A stretch of 64,000 nucleotides of DNA from Cladopsammia gracilis (GCA_022457155.1 JAJGOT010000030.1:186001-250000); one strand, 5' to 3'; counted from the stretch's first letter, positions 9,001-17,426 are shown. Numbers and translations are program-made. Notes: generated from the letters alone by a model not told the origin.

Positions 9001-10406
9001 TAGTTATAACAATGAAAAAAGTTGACATTCCATCGTGCGTTGCCGTTAGCACTTTCCTTCTTATGCGGATCATTACTTAAACCCTTACAAATCCCTTTGG
9101 ACCTTGCCGAGGTCAAAGATTTTTTCTCTGTTTCTCGTTATCCCCATAGCCTTTCTCAGCACTTATATAAATTATATTTACATTGCATTTCATTTCATCT
9201 AGTAGTTACTTTCTACTGAAAACAAAGCTCCTGGGAAAAATACAGCTCACTTGCTTTCATTTGATTGGTCACCTTCGTGATTTCAGTCAAAAAAAGTTGT
9301 GTACATAATACTAAAAAACAGCACCACAGGAAAGTACTGCTCAGTAGCTTTCATTTGAATGGTCACACTTCAGGATTTCATCCACAGACTCAAAAGGCAG
9401 AACCACCTTGAACAGTATAATAAACAGTACCACAGGAAAGTACTGCTCATTAGCTTTCATTTGAATGGTCACACTTAAGGGTTTCATCCACAGACTCAAA
9501 AGTTAGAACCACCTTGTACAGCGTAATAAACAGTACCACAGGAAAGTACTGCTCAATAGCTTTCATTTGAATGGTCACACTTTAGGATTTCATCCACAGA
9601 CTCAAAAGGTAGAACCATCTTGAACAGTTTAATAAACAGTACCGCAGGAAAGATAATAATTAAGGTTATTCCCGAAACGTCTGACTTTTTTGACATAGTT
9701 TTTTTTTCAGCACTCATAACAAGCAACTTTCATTACTAACATTTAACGCGAGTGCTACGCAGCAAAAAACTATAACATTTTTTTGTACCACAGGAAAGTA
9801 CTGCTGTGTTTTCTTTTCAATTTTCAATGGTCACACAAGTAGTTGCCTTTTGCACGCATCTATTAAGCGGACGCGGACACCGTTTAGATTTCCCAATTAG
9901 CGAATTTTATTGTATGTCACCTCTACTAAACCGTCACCTTGGAAAGTGAGTGACTTGCTTCACGAAATCACACACAACCATAACTGATTTTTTTTGTTTC
10001 ATGTTGAATGTGATGGCAAAACCTTTAATGAGGTGGTTTGCCTAATGAACAACATTATAAAATCCGATAGCCAGGCATGAACTTTCTTGAACATGCAAAT
10101 ACTAAATTTCTGTGTATCACATTTTGTGTTACTGTTGCTGTTAGCAATAAAATATACATCATGTGAGCAATTTCGCATTCTAATGTAGTTCAATTTTTGC
10201 CATGCTAAATTTTAGAACACCACTTTTAAGCGGTCAACCTCTATTCAGCGGTCAGTTGGCTATTCCCCGAGGATGACCGCTTAATAGAGGTTTGACTGTA
10301 TCTCTCTCTTTTTTTCCTTTTAGCGCTAATTCTTCTGTTGAAAGACCCTTCACCTCGAGTGAGATGTAAAGCCGCGGAAGCGATGAGCCTGCTGTACGAC
10401 TACTAA
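1..10406 (+). CDS. MROH1: MROH1-like HEAT-repeat protein, 3' part of gene (13 exons, 525 residues seen)
   Basis: The C-terminal half of a maestro heat-like repeat family protein, split over 13 exons. Every junction is GT-AG and every phase fits, giving one open frame of 525 codons plus a TAA. Recognisable family segments in order are ITCGLTEMFRSEETGG, ENGWALFEDDKTFPDG, QRIVVAAFFAE, LLSRLVDSSHVVRKFGIRGL, AMMAGMDDKDD, LRIRPCFEK, AAAFTLFGKLSRFGDG, HYGEFMNDLSRL and a final KDPSPRVRCKAAEAM. These align in order with the C-terminal HEAT repeats of human MROH1 as I remember it. The family forms alpha-helical HEAT solenoids; MROH1 has been reported as a lysosome-associated protein under WASH control in Dictyostelium, so the cellular role here is inferred. 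The 5' part lies outside the window. Introns carry a minisatellite, several small DNA elements, a LINE fragment and a Crypton-like fragment, all in non-coding positions. Confidence 0.93.
120..510 (+). repeat. minisatellite, unit about 44-54 bp, about eight diverged units
   Basis: First visible intron of the MROH1-like gene. Each unit carries GCGTYCAYTCTAAA, then GGCGGGAAAT or a variant, then ATGTGGCATTCGTTTC. Units begin near 149, 198, 250, 293, 342, 388, 433 and 480. The GGCGGGAAA core resembles an E2F site, but nothing shows that it is used. Confidence 0.8.
563..728 (+). CDS. MROH1: MROH1-like exon B
   Basis: Follows a pyrimidine-rich ...ttgtttacag acceptor and ends at gtaagc. Reads HVLDIWRTMAGETN and then a helix-like stretch; a lysine/proline-rich linker (EKPKPKHKKE) precedes ASIQPVA. 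It ends in phase 0. Confidence 0.9.
914..938 (+). repeat. poly-C tract in intron 2
   Basis: A run of about 22 C residues followed by a T-rich stretch. Just upstream (845-895) is a degenerate GGGTTT/CGGGTT series that looks telomere-like but is not regular. Confidence 0.85.
1052..1236 (+). CDS. MROH1: MROH1-like exon C
   Basis: Acceptor ...cctctgacag, donor gtaagt. Reads ITCGLTEMFRSEETGGLVQ and FAMTLLRLGTSVGLLPPD, then a Lys-rich loop ending VEPLG. The segment matches the MROH pattern of a helix followed by a platform of large hydrophobic residues. It leaves two bases for the next codon. Confidence 0.92.
1237..1951 (+). other. intron 3, nothing recognised
   Basis: 715 bp between exons C and D. 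It holds only low-scoring ORFs and a short (TTTA)n run just before the acceptor at 1920-1940. Confidence 0.6.
1952..2089 (+). CDS. MROH1: MROH1-like exon D
   Basis: Acceptor ...gcattttacag, donor gtatgt. Reads TALECIKELIVRCKYDTL and then ENGWALFEDDKTFPDGVVV. The GGWALL-type motif is a good family marker. Enters in phase 2 and leaves two bases (AG) of an arginine codon. Confidence 0.92.
2356..2470 (+). CDS. MROH1: MROH1-like exon E
   Basis: Acceptor ...gtgtttcag, donor gtgtgt. Reads ALCKAAPQQVPKVVEQLNPS and ends QRIVVAAFFAE, equal to the QRV..AFFAEL motif known in MROH proteins. Ends in phase 0. Confidence 0.93.
2581..2733. mobile_element. 153-bp foldback element with TTAA target duplication
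   Basis: Starts AGGCCCACAGTCAGCCACAA and ends with its inverted complement, with a 28-bp arm in near-perfect pairing. TTAA flanks both sides (2577-2580 and 2734-2737). TTAA is the target of piggyBac-type and some other DNA transposons; the transposase family cannot be read from so short a copy. It lies in intron 5. Confidence 0.85.
2760..2807 (+). CDS. MROH1: MROH1-like exon F, 48-nt in-frame microexon
   Basis: Sixteen codons (SREADKEVADEVEKND) between acceptor ...aatgttcag and donor gtaagc, phase 0 on both sides. It is highly charged and sits between FFAE and LIDQK. The human protein as I remember it needs no such insert, so this may be a lineage-specific or alternatively used exon. Confidence 0.7.
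3146..3292 (+). CDS. MROH1: MROH1-like exon G
   Basis: Acceptor ...ttttgctag, donor gtaaca. Reads LIDQKCGGKVSVVEIL and LLSRLVDSSHVVRKFGIRGL, then NISSVEDSQ. This is the clearest HEAT-type helix pair in the gene (LLARLVDPS..VRRLALRGLGN in the human protein). 49 codons, phase 0 on both sides. Confidence 0.95.
3675..3863 (+). CDS. MROH1: MROH1-like exon H
   Basis: Acceptor ...cattttccag, donor gtcagt. 63 codons, LEKYSTTILSAMMAGMDDKD then LESMSGLAKILAKLDENN and ICLRIRPCFEK. Human MROH1 has AMIGGLDDRDD and RIRPFFD at the same places. The frame stays open into the intron as a chance extension. Confidence 0.95.
3930..4235. repeat. C-rich-ended DNA element remnant in intron 8
   Basis: Begins with a CCCTCCCCCTCCCCC tract and a GGGGGATACTCTG segment, then short ACCCTATACC-like phrases. 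The style matches the G/C-homopolymer-ended elements near 33.0, 36.0, 55.3 and 61.2 kb. The right end is not clear. Confidence 0.45.
4483..4635 (+). CDS. MROH1: MROH1-like exon I
   Basis: Acceptor ...tcttattcag, donor gtacaa. 51 codons: DKDAVRAAAFTLFGKLSRFG, FLEQVHTNLISVLLHLNEE, ending DVIK. A typical HEAT repeat. Confidence 0.95.
5070..5204 (+). CDS. MROH1: MROH1-like exon J
   Basis: Acceptor ...cattcctag, donor gtgagt. 45 codons: ACKGCLRSIAPLMGSDAINK, MFQKHLLEEGHLHYGEFMND, LSRLI. Human has FQKHLQEGRALHFGEFLN here. Phase 0 on both sides. Confidence 0.95.
5307..5480 (+). repeat. tandem duplicate of a foldback-element arm
   Basis: The phrase TATATCAAACACGAGGAAGA, continuing to CCAAACACCGAGAAGTGGGT, occurs twice (5307 and 5398), separated by a G-rich spacer. 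The same arm appears in both orientations in the foldback element at 63495-63637, so this is a rearranged copy of that family. Confidence 0.75.
5570..6180 (+). mobile_element. 5'-truncated non-LTR retrotransposon (LINE), RT C-terminal part
   Basis: An open stretch of about 190 codons contains IYKGLIEPHFDYCSVVWDGL, QNRAARVVTKSS, ANLMYKCVSKLAP and SLWNDLPEELRTVESLNTFK. This is the domain that follows the RT palm in CR1/L2/Rex-like LINEs. No YADD motif remains, so the copy is dead. It ends at AATAAAG and an ATTC microsatellite, the usual 3' end of such elements. It lies in intron 10 of the MROH1-like gene, in the sense direction. Confidence 0.85.
6191..6355 (+). repeat. (ATTC)n microsatellite, LINE 3' tail
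   Basis: About 41 copies of ATTC with a short GTTC-variant block in the middle (6282-6300). It directly abuts the LINE 3' end, so it is best explained as the element's tail, later expanded. Confidence 0.95.
6438..6540 (+). CDS. MROH1: MROH1-like exon K
   Basis: Acceptor ...ttttccgttag, donor gtaagt. Reads IVDFADKISFYVMGCVSFYK, SSRDDIKANAALFTG. Leaves one base of a glycine codon. The preceding intron (5205-6437) holds a LINE fragment. Confidence 0.94.
6556..6838. mobile_element. foldback element rich in CCAAT boxes
   Basis: Left end GTTTTCAAT/TTTTCAATTGAGTG and right end CATTGAAAACCGCTC are imperfect inverted repeats of about 50 bp, each containing TTTGGTTTTG. At least six ATTGG/CCAAT pentamers lie inside. 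A partial second copy lies at 41286-41373. It lies in intron 11. Confidence 0.7.
6885..6995. mobile_element. 111-bp foldback element, TIR GTTTCTTGGTGTTGCGGA, copy 1
   Basis: Opens with GTTTCTTGGTGTTGCGGA and closes with TCCGCAACATCAAGAAAC. A second copy in the reverse sense lies at 41698-41824. Too short to code. Confidence 0.8.
7030..7330 (+). repeat. interspersed repeat, uninterrupted copy
   Basis: The whole stretch reappears reverse-complemented at 62490-63240 but split there by about 410 bp. Shared phrases include TGTATGGCTCATTGGCGCTT and TTTGTCACCCAAC. No coding potential is seen. Confidence 0.75.
7436..7501 (+). CDS. MROH1: MROH1-like exon L
   Basis: Acceptor ...gtgactttcag, donor gtaagc. 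Reads (G)FILGNLPKERRDEISKDHV and CG, entering in phase 1 and leaving one base. A short, divergent loop between two helices. Confidence 0.85.
7531..7650. repeat. foldback repeat with CG-rich stem
   Basis: Inverted arms around TATAGGGCGAAATTTCGAGG (7561-7588) and its complement (7612-7639), with a CGCGCGCG stretch near the loop. Confidence 0.8.
7950..8341 (+). pseudogene. Crypton-like / DUF3504-type fragment, frameshifted
   Basis: The first frame reads LLKEGVPKSTVYKNRWSAKV then FREWQ. After about 8085 the other frame continues with LNYWLSKFRLEVANSEEK, YPARTTYDLICGLRRHL and ends in TGA at 8339-8341. This order (basic region, FxxW, then L..WL.KF..EVR, YP..T.Y.I..GLQR) is that of the N-terminal region of Crypton tyrosine-recombinase transposons and their host-gene relatives (QRICH1, ZMYM, KCTD1). 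No recombinase catalytic domain follows, and a frameshift divides the two halves. It is therefore a broken fragment in the last MROH1-like intron. The family assignment is from remembered motifs. Confidence 0.7.
8373..8464. mobile_element. 92-bp foldback element
   Basis: CATGCATGAATCTAGATATC at the left pairs with GGTATCTCGATTCATGCATG at the right, and ACGCATATCC with GGATGTG near the loop. It has the form of a MITE-like palindrome; no target duplication is obvious. Confidence 0.75.
9228..9655 (+). repeat. 108-bp-class minisatellite, array 1 (period 106)
   Basis: Units start with ACCACAGGAAAGTACTGCTC at 9323, 9429, 9535 and 9641, a constant 106-bp period, after one diverged unit. Unit landmarks are TTTCATTTGAATGGTCACAC, GGATTTCATCCACAGACTC and TTAGAACCACCTTG. 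A broken extra unit lies at 9785-9837. It lies in intron 12 of the MROH1-like gene. Confidence 0.95.
10229..10298. mobile_element. pogo/Tigger-like MITE remnant
   Basis: The right end TAATAGAGGTTTGACTG followed by TA pairs with CGGTCAACCTCTATTCAGCG on the left. CAGTC-type ends plus a TA target are typical of Tc1/mariner-pogo MITEs. It lies just before the last MROH1-like exon. Confidence 0.65.
10324..10406 (+). CDS. MROH1: MROH1-like terminal exon M with stop codon
   Basis: Acceptor ...ttccttttag. Completes an Ala codon, then LILLLKDPSPRVRCKAAEAM, SLLYDY and TAA at 10404-10406. This matches the last HEAT helix of human MROH1 (LKDPAPEVRTRAAEAL). The preceding intron is the longest of the gene (7502-10323). 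Confidence 0.95.
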
Positions 10407-10482
10407 AAACCAAATTAAATAGAGACTTCTCTTACCTGGAATGATTGCTCCAGTGGAAGATTTTTATTGAGCAATTAATTAA

Positions 10483-10488
10483 AATAAA
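10483..10488 (+). terminator. poly(A) signal candidate for the MROH1-like gene
   Basis: AATAAA lies 77 bp after the stop codon in an AT-rich stretch with overlapping AATAAA-like words. It is a good candidate 3' end signal; cleavage site not determined. Confidence 0.6.
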
Positions 10489-12714
10489 TACAATAAGTAA
10501 TGTAGAATATTAAATTCTTGTTATAGCGTACGTTGTGAATATGAAGATAATGCAGTAGATAGTTCAAAGATTTCAATTTAGTGCCGTATTAAGTTAACGT
10601 TTTAATGTGTATTCTTGGTAGTATGAAGAAACCCATCCTGGTGTGGTTTGTCACGTAAAATATTTCGCTTGGACAACTTGACGTAAAGTTGAAACAGAAA
10701 TTTATGTACAGTTTCTATTTGACTGCATCTTGTGTTGGCATAACCTAAAACCAGGGAACTCATCAGTATCTTGGGGCGATGTTAAACGAGGCAATTTTTT
10801 TCTTTCAATTTGCAATGTAATGCCGACGAAAGCATTATATTGCTGCAAGGTATCTTGCAATTTCCAGAGAGGGGAAAGCTACTCTTAAGTTTCCTGCAAC
10901 TAAACTTTTCGTTGCTAGACACATTCCAAAGAGTTTCACATGTAATTTTTTCGCAACTTGTAAGAAAAATTGCCTCTTGGCTGTCTGGTGTCGCTTTGTC
11001 TGGTTTGTGAAGTCACTCGGTCACTGGCCATTTTTGACGTCTCTGATTACAGTCAGCCAATCAGATACCGTAAATTCCCGCTTAAGCCTAATGGTCCATC
11101 TTCCCGCCAACTAATAAACATTAAGTTGACAGATCTCAAACCAAAACTTAAATTTAGCATTAAAATGATTACAGTTAAGACATGATAGAACATTGATTAA
11201 TGTGGATTGACGTTAATCTGATCCCGAATAACTAGTCCCAGATAAATTAGTTCATCTTCACTGGACTTCAGTTATAAAACGTTTCGTGTTTTCGCAATTT
11301 TTTTGGGCGTCAAACTAGCGCAAAAAAAAATAAAACAAAATTTATGTAAGAAAATTCTGATAAATGTCACAAAGTATTATTATTTTTTTATTAAATAAAA
11401 GATAGTAGTGGAAGAAACACTATGCATTTATGTTTACTTTGTTGCCAATTTTGTCTTCCGAACGTGTTCACGAAGGCCGACTTCGTTTGGTCAATCCTTG
11501 GTGCTCACCGAAGTGTTCGAGGCTCTGGCTTGATAACCTCGCTTTTACACATCTCCAACCGCGCGCTTCGTGCTCGAAACCGGCCTTCTGATAAAGTGTT
11601 CTCTTCCAGCGCCTGTCAGGCGGGCTGCCCTGAATATAACCCAGCTGTGAAACACAAAGCTCATACGGAACGATCGGGCCCTCCCCTCCCCTGACGTTTT
11701 TTTCCACCGACTCCCACCCTGCGTCCAACTACCTTCAACGTAATAATGGGTACAGATATTTTCTTTTCGTGTTTAGATACGTTTGATCGATAGGTTACAC
11801 AAACAATCGCACCAGGATCTCTCTTCTTCCCGTCCAATTTCGTTCCCAGTAGTTCTCTAGCGTGAGAGCGCTGGTCTTGTCACTTGTCTGTCGGACATCT
11901 GTAATCCCCAGTAGAGAACTTCGCATCGTTTTCTTCAGACTGGCTCATGTTGTGGAATGAGACGGAAAGAAGAGAGATGCTCGATAGCTAATTTTCAAAC
12001 ATTTTTCAACTTCGGATAAAATATAGTCACCACATTTCGGACGTCATTTTTCCTCAGCTATTGCGTGAAACTGCTCAAAACGGTCATTAATTATTTTAGG
12101 AGGACATGTTCCACAGAAAAGATGTTCAGTAATGCAGATCTCGGCTGGCTAGGAAAAAACGTTTTTCAATTCACCTGGCTGGGAGAACCAGTCATTGTTC
12201 AATATTTGCGGCCAAGCACACGCTCTGCTGGCGGGAAATGACTACCAGCCGCCAGCTGCAGCTGATTGGTTTTTGGTTCATCATCTGATGGATTTCAACC
12301 AATCAGATTTTGTTGTTGACGCACGCGCGTGGAGAGCCATTCAAGTTCATGATTGCGAGCAAGTTTTGAACTAAACTTGTTGAACTGCAAAAACCGTGGA
12401 CGAAGATTCTGCTGGTTTTTCGTTGGATCTCACAGGAGGAGACCTAATCAGCTAAACTGAATCAATATAAACGAGAAGTCCAACGACTACTGCAAAGCTG
12501 ATACAACGAGTAAATATATTTGAAACAATATTTCGGCTGAAGTTTTGAACTGCATTTTCTCGTATAAGTTCATCGACAAAAGCACTGAATCAAAGCCTAT
12601 TTGCGTTCGACGTCTGGAGAACGCAACCTAAACTCAACCTGCGAGAGGCCTGGGCACGAACATTTAGCGGAGAGAAACTCGATTTTGTGGTTGGGTCAAG
12701 TACCGGATATGGAA
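10489..12714. other. intergenic, nothing recognised
   Basis: Overlapping ORFs of 86-90 codons on both strands near 11422-11728 show no known motif and are best read as chance. Scattered CCAAT/ATTGG words occur at 11050 and 12260-12310. Confidence 0.5.
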
Positions 12715-12888
12715 ATTCTCTATTTTCGAATTGCCCATAATACTCTTTGTTTGCCCCCCAAATTTTGCATAAACTATTGTTTATAAATGCTCTTGAGAGA
12801 ACTGCATATTCCCAAGAGCATTTCAAAATAATAGTTTATGCAAAATTTGGGGGGCAAGTGTATTATGGGCAATTCGAAAATAGAGAAT
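12715..12888. mobile_element. 174-bp foldback element
   Basis: The left arm ATTCTCTATTTTCGAATTGC, continuing through TTTGCCCCCCAAATTTTGCA, pairs almost perfectly with the right arm ending CAATTCGAAAATAGAGAAT. Arms are about 80 bp around a short loop. Confidence 0.9.
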
Positions 12889-13317
12889 ACGTCATAGACT
12901 CGCCCAGCAAGGTGCGCGCGCACGTTTTTTCCTCCGCGTGCAAAGAAGTGGTCTTTCTTCGTGTCTTCGTACCTTCGTGCTGTGCGTTTGCCTTTTTTTC
13001 TCACCTCTGCTCTATTCGGTAAGTTTAATCTCAATTATTTTTGCAAGTAACTGCAGTGTTTTTACAACGAAGCTTGATCAGGAACTTGTTTACTGCTTCT
13101 GAAAGGTACAGAAAGTCCTTTATTCCAGCTACAAAGAAGCGAATATGACGCGTGTTTAATGTCGTCCTGTGAGATGCCACCCATGGGAGAGAATTCGGTA
13201 GAAAAGAAACTAGTTGATCATTTGATTACATAGAATGAAAGACACTTGTGATTAAAATATTTCAGTTAAGGTTGTCATGTCGTTAGTGCTCGACCTGCTC
13301 TGAAGAGAAACTTTCAG

Positions 13318-13535
13318 GGGAGCAGGGGTGGCGCAGTGGTGAGAGCACTCGCCTCCCACCAATGTGGCCCGGGTTCGATTCCCGGCCCGGCGTCATATGT
13401 GGGTTGAGTTTGTTGTTTGTTCTCTCTTTGCCCCGAGAGGTTTTTCTCCGGGTACTCCGGTTTTCCCCTCTCCTCAAAAACCAACACTTCCAAATTCCAA
13501 TTAGATCTGGAAAGTGTCCACAATTAGTACTTGCG
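13318..13535 (+). mobile_element. tRNA-derived SINE with conserved central domain
   Basis: The head is tRNA-like: A box TGGCGCAGTGGTGAGAGC at 13328-13345 and B box GGTTCGATTCC at 13373-13383, followed by CCGG. The body carries GAGAGGTTTTTCTCCGGGTA, CTCCGGTTTTCCCCTCTCC and a CAAAAACCAACA segment. This body resembles the central domains reported for Nin-DC/MetaSINE families of invertebrates (from memory). A Pol III promoter is therefore present, but the copy is a repeat and not a tRNA gene. Confidence 0.85.
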
Positions 13536-13569
13536 TAGTAAATACTTTGTCACTTAACGTAACATATAA

Positions 13570-14188
13570 TACTAAACTAGAAAAATTACAGAAGCCACCC
13601 TGTTGCTCTGAAAACCCTTGCAGAAAGAATATACCAAACATTTTTACATAATATTATCTTGGATACAAATATAAACGTAGACTAGCTATTGAGGTTTTTA
13701 AGGTTAAACAGGGTCTTAACAGCAGATTAATACCGTTCTTCACTTTTGTTGAATCTAAGCGTAACTGGATTATTATTACTTGAGGTAAAACGGAAGAATA
13801 CAGAGTTGGGGAGAAATAGCTTTGCATACAAGGGTTCTGCGGTATGGAATTCACTCTACAGATCTACAAGAGACTTGGAGAAGATAGACACTTTGAAAGC
13901 TACTCTGAAATGCAATAAAACTAGATTTAACAAAATGACTTCTAGCAAAGGAACAACAACAAATCTCAATAAGGACATCAATTTTCTATATTATTAAATG
14001 ATTATTTTATTTATTACTGGTAGTGTACATACTAAGTCGTTTTAGTATGACATTCCACTCTATTGTAAATAGACTAGTTAGCTATATTGTTTTTGTAAGT
14101 AATTTTTAGTAGTAGTTTTAAGTTGTTTTGGGTAGGTCCACATCAACTGTGCAAGCTGCCACTGCTGACCTGCATTACCAAATAAACC
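13570..14188 (+). mobile_element. LINE 3' fragment, frameshifted
   Basis: One frame gives LAIEVFKVKQGLNSRLIPF, another gives LGRNSFAYKGSAVWNSLYRS and EKIDTLKATLK. This is the C-terminal tail of a CR1/Jockey-like RT ORF. Several frame changes show it is dead. It ends in AATAAACC and an ATGT microsatellite. Confidence 0.75.
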
Positions 14189-14262
14189 ATGTATGTATGT
14201 ATGTATGTGTGTATGTATGTATGTATGTATGTATGTATGTATGTATGTATGTATGTATGTAT
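14189..14262 (+). repeat. (ATGT)n microsatellite, LINE 3' tail
   Basis: About 18 copies with one GTGT variant, directly after the LINE 3' end. It creates spurious ORFs of alternating Tyr/Val/Met/Cys on the + strand and His/Thr/Ile/Tyr on the - strand. Confidence 0.95.
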
Positions 14263-14439
14263 TATTTGAAATTGCATTGCCCCATGTTATTGTTATTAAG
14301 TATACCGAGAACAAAACCAACAACAACAACAAAAACATTTGTAAGATGCTGTTTGTCAGACAATAAAGTCAATTAAGTAATTTTGTAACACATAGAATGA
14401 AAGACACTTGTGATTCAGTATTTCAGTTAGGTTTATGTT

Positions 14440-16668
14440 ATGCCAAAATACATTTAAAGCATTGTTACACTGTTTTTATTTACCGCCTTGACCTAAACAA
14501 CGTTTCATTAAATAAATGTTAACTTTGTTTTTTGAAAAATACTGAAAGGTTATGGTTGTCCTTCATTCAGAAAAAAAAAACTTACTTTACTGTAGAATCC
14601 GTACGAACTTGTCAAATCTAATGTCATGCAATTATGTTGCAAGTCGCAAAGACAGTTATCACTGGAGCCGCAAGACAATCGGAATTGGCTAATCGGCCAA
14701 GAATTCGATTCTACAGCAGACAAAAATAATTCACACAGAGACTTCAAATTCAACCGAGGTCGCCCTTTTGCCCTTGGCAAACAGAGAAAACGGAAAAAAA
14801 AAGCTTGGCAGGCTGCCTCCTCAACGGATCAAATGTGGCAAATCTCAATACCCATAACAAACAGTCGAACGCACTTAATAATCCCTGATTACTGCTAGTT
14901 TATCACTTAAAATGGAAGAAATACGCAGTCAAAATTCTAATTTGGGGACAGATGAATTGGATACAGGCGGAAAATACGAAGAGAGACACTTTTAAGTTGT
15001 GGTGTTAACAAATTCGATGAAAAGTGGTGCAAGAAGCAAAAGCTCAAAGTTGACTTGAAATCTGTTTACCCCGGCCGAGCTAAATGAAGGAATGAAGTAC
15101 TACTTAAATTCTTTTTCGAAGTTAAATCGGAAAAGGGCCAACCATTGACTCACTGGTATACGAGCAGCGATTCATCGACTGAATTAATTTCAACTCCATT
15201 CAGCAGAGGTACTGAGCTTATAAACATTTCAAGTTTGTAAGAAAGAAAATTTCTTCCCGCGACAATGTTTGAAGGAACGTGCAAGCAATACTCGAATGAG
15301 AGATTAATCCTAAACCAACGCACAAATCTTCAAAAGCAGCTGGAGATATGATGAACTTGCTTCGCCAGTACTTTTCTGGTCTATGTTAAATAATTCTTGG
15401 ACAGATCCAGAGCGAATGGTTTTCACGCTGTTTTCATTTTGGCCGCCGCGGAAGAGAAGGCTGGCGACAGCTCACCAAGCCGTCATTCGGTATTAAAATA
15501 AATGACTGTGGAGCGAGATATGTGACCGAAATATATATACAAATTGGTGACGAACAAAGAACCTGGATCAAGGTGAGTTTATATGGATAATAGTGTATAA
15601 AAACCTCCAAATCTAAAGTAACTTATTGGTGATGTGTCTTTCGATAACAAAGGGCTCGGTTTTCACTCATCTTTTAGAGGAAGACAAGATATACCGCTCG
15701 TCGTGCTTTACGTTTGTCAAAAATTCGTTCAAGGATTTGTCATCCTGATTTGTTTTCAAGACTCTCCACGTTATCCGGACTAAAATATCGAAGTTGGCGA
15801 ATCGATTCTATTCCATTTTTCGAATTTTAGATGACTTTTGATACAGAAAAACAACTCTCTTTTGTCGAACAAAAACAGTTCCCTCAAGTGATTAGAGACC
15901 GCAAACGGCAAAAAGTATCACGTGATCATGGTATTCCCGCCATTTTTCACCGGCGTTGCCTTCAGCTGTCTGCCGGTTTACGTTCGAAATCAACGCGAGT
16001 ATTTATTTTTGTATTTTGAATTGCTAAAAAGATCATTTTTAATCCCAAAGCTCTTTTATTTTATGCTCTTTGCAAAATAACTGGTAACAATGTAAATTTA
16101 CATACAAATTTGTTTAAAGGTCAGATAGAAGGGAATGATCGATGGTGAAATTATTACACTGATCCGTCTAGCTGATCGGTCACTGACAGGCTGTCGCATT
16201 TTCACCAAATAAATCCCTAGTAAACACCTTTAAAAATCTTGACAAACCACTTTTAACCGGAAACACTTACCTAAGTTAATACACTATAAGGTCGTTTTCC
16301 TGCGTTTTATCTTTTTAGCGAGTTTAAGCAAAGCTTATGCAACAGTTTGCACGTTTTTTACGGTAAACCTCAAATCAGGCAAACTCCCGTTTGCCGTATT
16401 AAAACGCGATGCTAAATCTCTAATGAAGCAAGTCGCTGTCGCGACACGACACAGGTGGTCATAAATCTGCTGCAGCGAAGAAGCATAGTTCGCGGTTTCT
16501 GATTGGCCAGAACTCATTTCCGTATGAAAACAGTGAAAGTGAGAGCCACCTCGTGGATTCCACTGAAATTCCTCTTTATTTCATTTTATTTTTATTCTCG
16601 CAGACCTTTCAGTGAGTATGTATGAATATGTATGTAATAAAAGATGGTTCCAACTTTTGAGAATTTGA
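14440..16668. other. intergenic, nothing firmly recognised
   Basis: Only short ORFs. A TTGGTGACGAAC phrase at 15543-15554 after an AT-rich end resembles the site after a Gypsy-type LTR, but no paired LTR was found. Confidence 0.4.
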
Positions 16669-17120
16669 GTCGTGGAGGAAATTCTACGCCTTCAATTCAT
16701 AATGAACCATTATTTTACAAGTGGGAATTTTAGAAAATTTGAAAATCTGTGAAGTTTAATAGGCACCCTCTGGAGGTTAAGGTTAAAAGAAAATGTACTG
16801 CTTGTTCAGTTTAACTCGCTGTATGGCTATCATTCATCTATAGTTTTATCCCCCGAAGAAGCTTTGTTTTACAAAGCGAAATGTAACTGGCACTATTATA
16901 TTTCACCTTTATTTTATTTGCTTTTGTTTCTTATTTTATGCCTCGTAGGATCAGTTTGCCGTTTCGTTTGTTTCACTCTAGGTTTTAATACTGATCTAGG
17001 TCTGTAAGCCCAGGTCCGGCCATTCTCAACGGTTTGTCGCAGTGATCGTGCATACTATATGTGTTGTTAATATAGGGCAAAGATGTAAGGTTAGGTACTC
17101 GAATTTGCTGCTTTGACAAG
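16669..17120 (+). repeat. segmental duplication copy 1, left module
   Basis: Starts at CGTGGAGGAAAT and runs with high identity alongside 22265-22725 up to GCTGCTTTGACAAG. It contains a hairpin segment (CCGAAGAAGCTTTGTTTTAC then AAAGCGAAATG) at 16852-16884. The part from about 16850 on is a wider repeat family, also at 34735 and 51535. Confidence 0.9.
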
Positions 17121-17252
17121 CAATAAAACCGAATTTAAAAGCCGACACTTATCCTAAATAAACATAATCCTGCTTTGACTTGTTGCATACGATGCTAGTT
17201 TTAGACAATTTATACCCAGCGCTCATGCGTACTTCGCGTGAAGGCAGATACC

Positions 17253-17270
17253 CCCCCCCCCCCCCCCCCG
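17253..17270 (+). repeat. poly-C tract
   Basis: A run of about 18 C inside the 3360-bp block. Confidence 0.85.
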
Positions 17271-17426
17271 TCACTTCTCTTCTGTAAGATATTCAAATTG
17301 GAGAGAGGTGAAGCTAGGTGGACTAGCTAAAGGTGAAGCTGTGTATTCACAGAGAACAACATAAGGCTTGCGACTAGAATTCGAACCATCGACCCTAAGT
17401 TAATACTAAGGAAGGTCTGCTCCAAT

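Larger units (their letters stand above)
13228..14436. repeat. about 48-bp imperfect direct repeats flanking a SINE and a LINE
   Basis: ACATAGAATGAAAGACACTT followed by GTGAT and TTTCAGTTAGG-like sequence occurs at 13229-13276 and again at 14391-14436. The SINE and the LINE fragment lie between them. This is longer than a normal target-site duplication. Confidence 0.7.

Noticed and set aside
9228..9655. CRISPR-like repeat array
   Set aside because: Whole unit is repeated with no unique spacers, and the genome is eukaryotic.
13326..13395. tRNA gene
   Set aside because: A and B boxes are present, but no good cloverleaf with acceptor-stem pairing is seen and the sequence continues as a SINE body.
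14078..14376. ORFs with (YICMYVC)n and (HTYI)n repeats on both strands
   Set aside because: Simple translation of the (ATGT)n microsatellite.
15240..15570. Possible solo LTR followed by a primer-binding-like TTGGTGACGAAC
   Set aside because: No second LTR, no gag/pol remains and no clear TG...CA ends.
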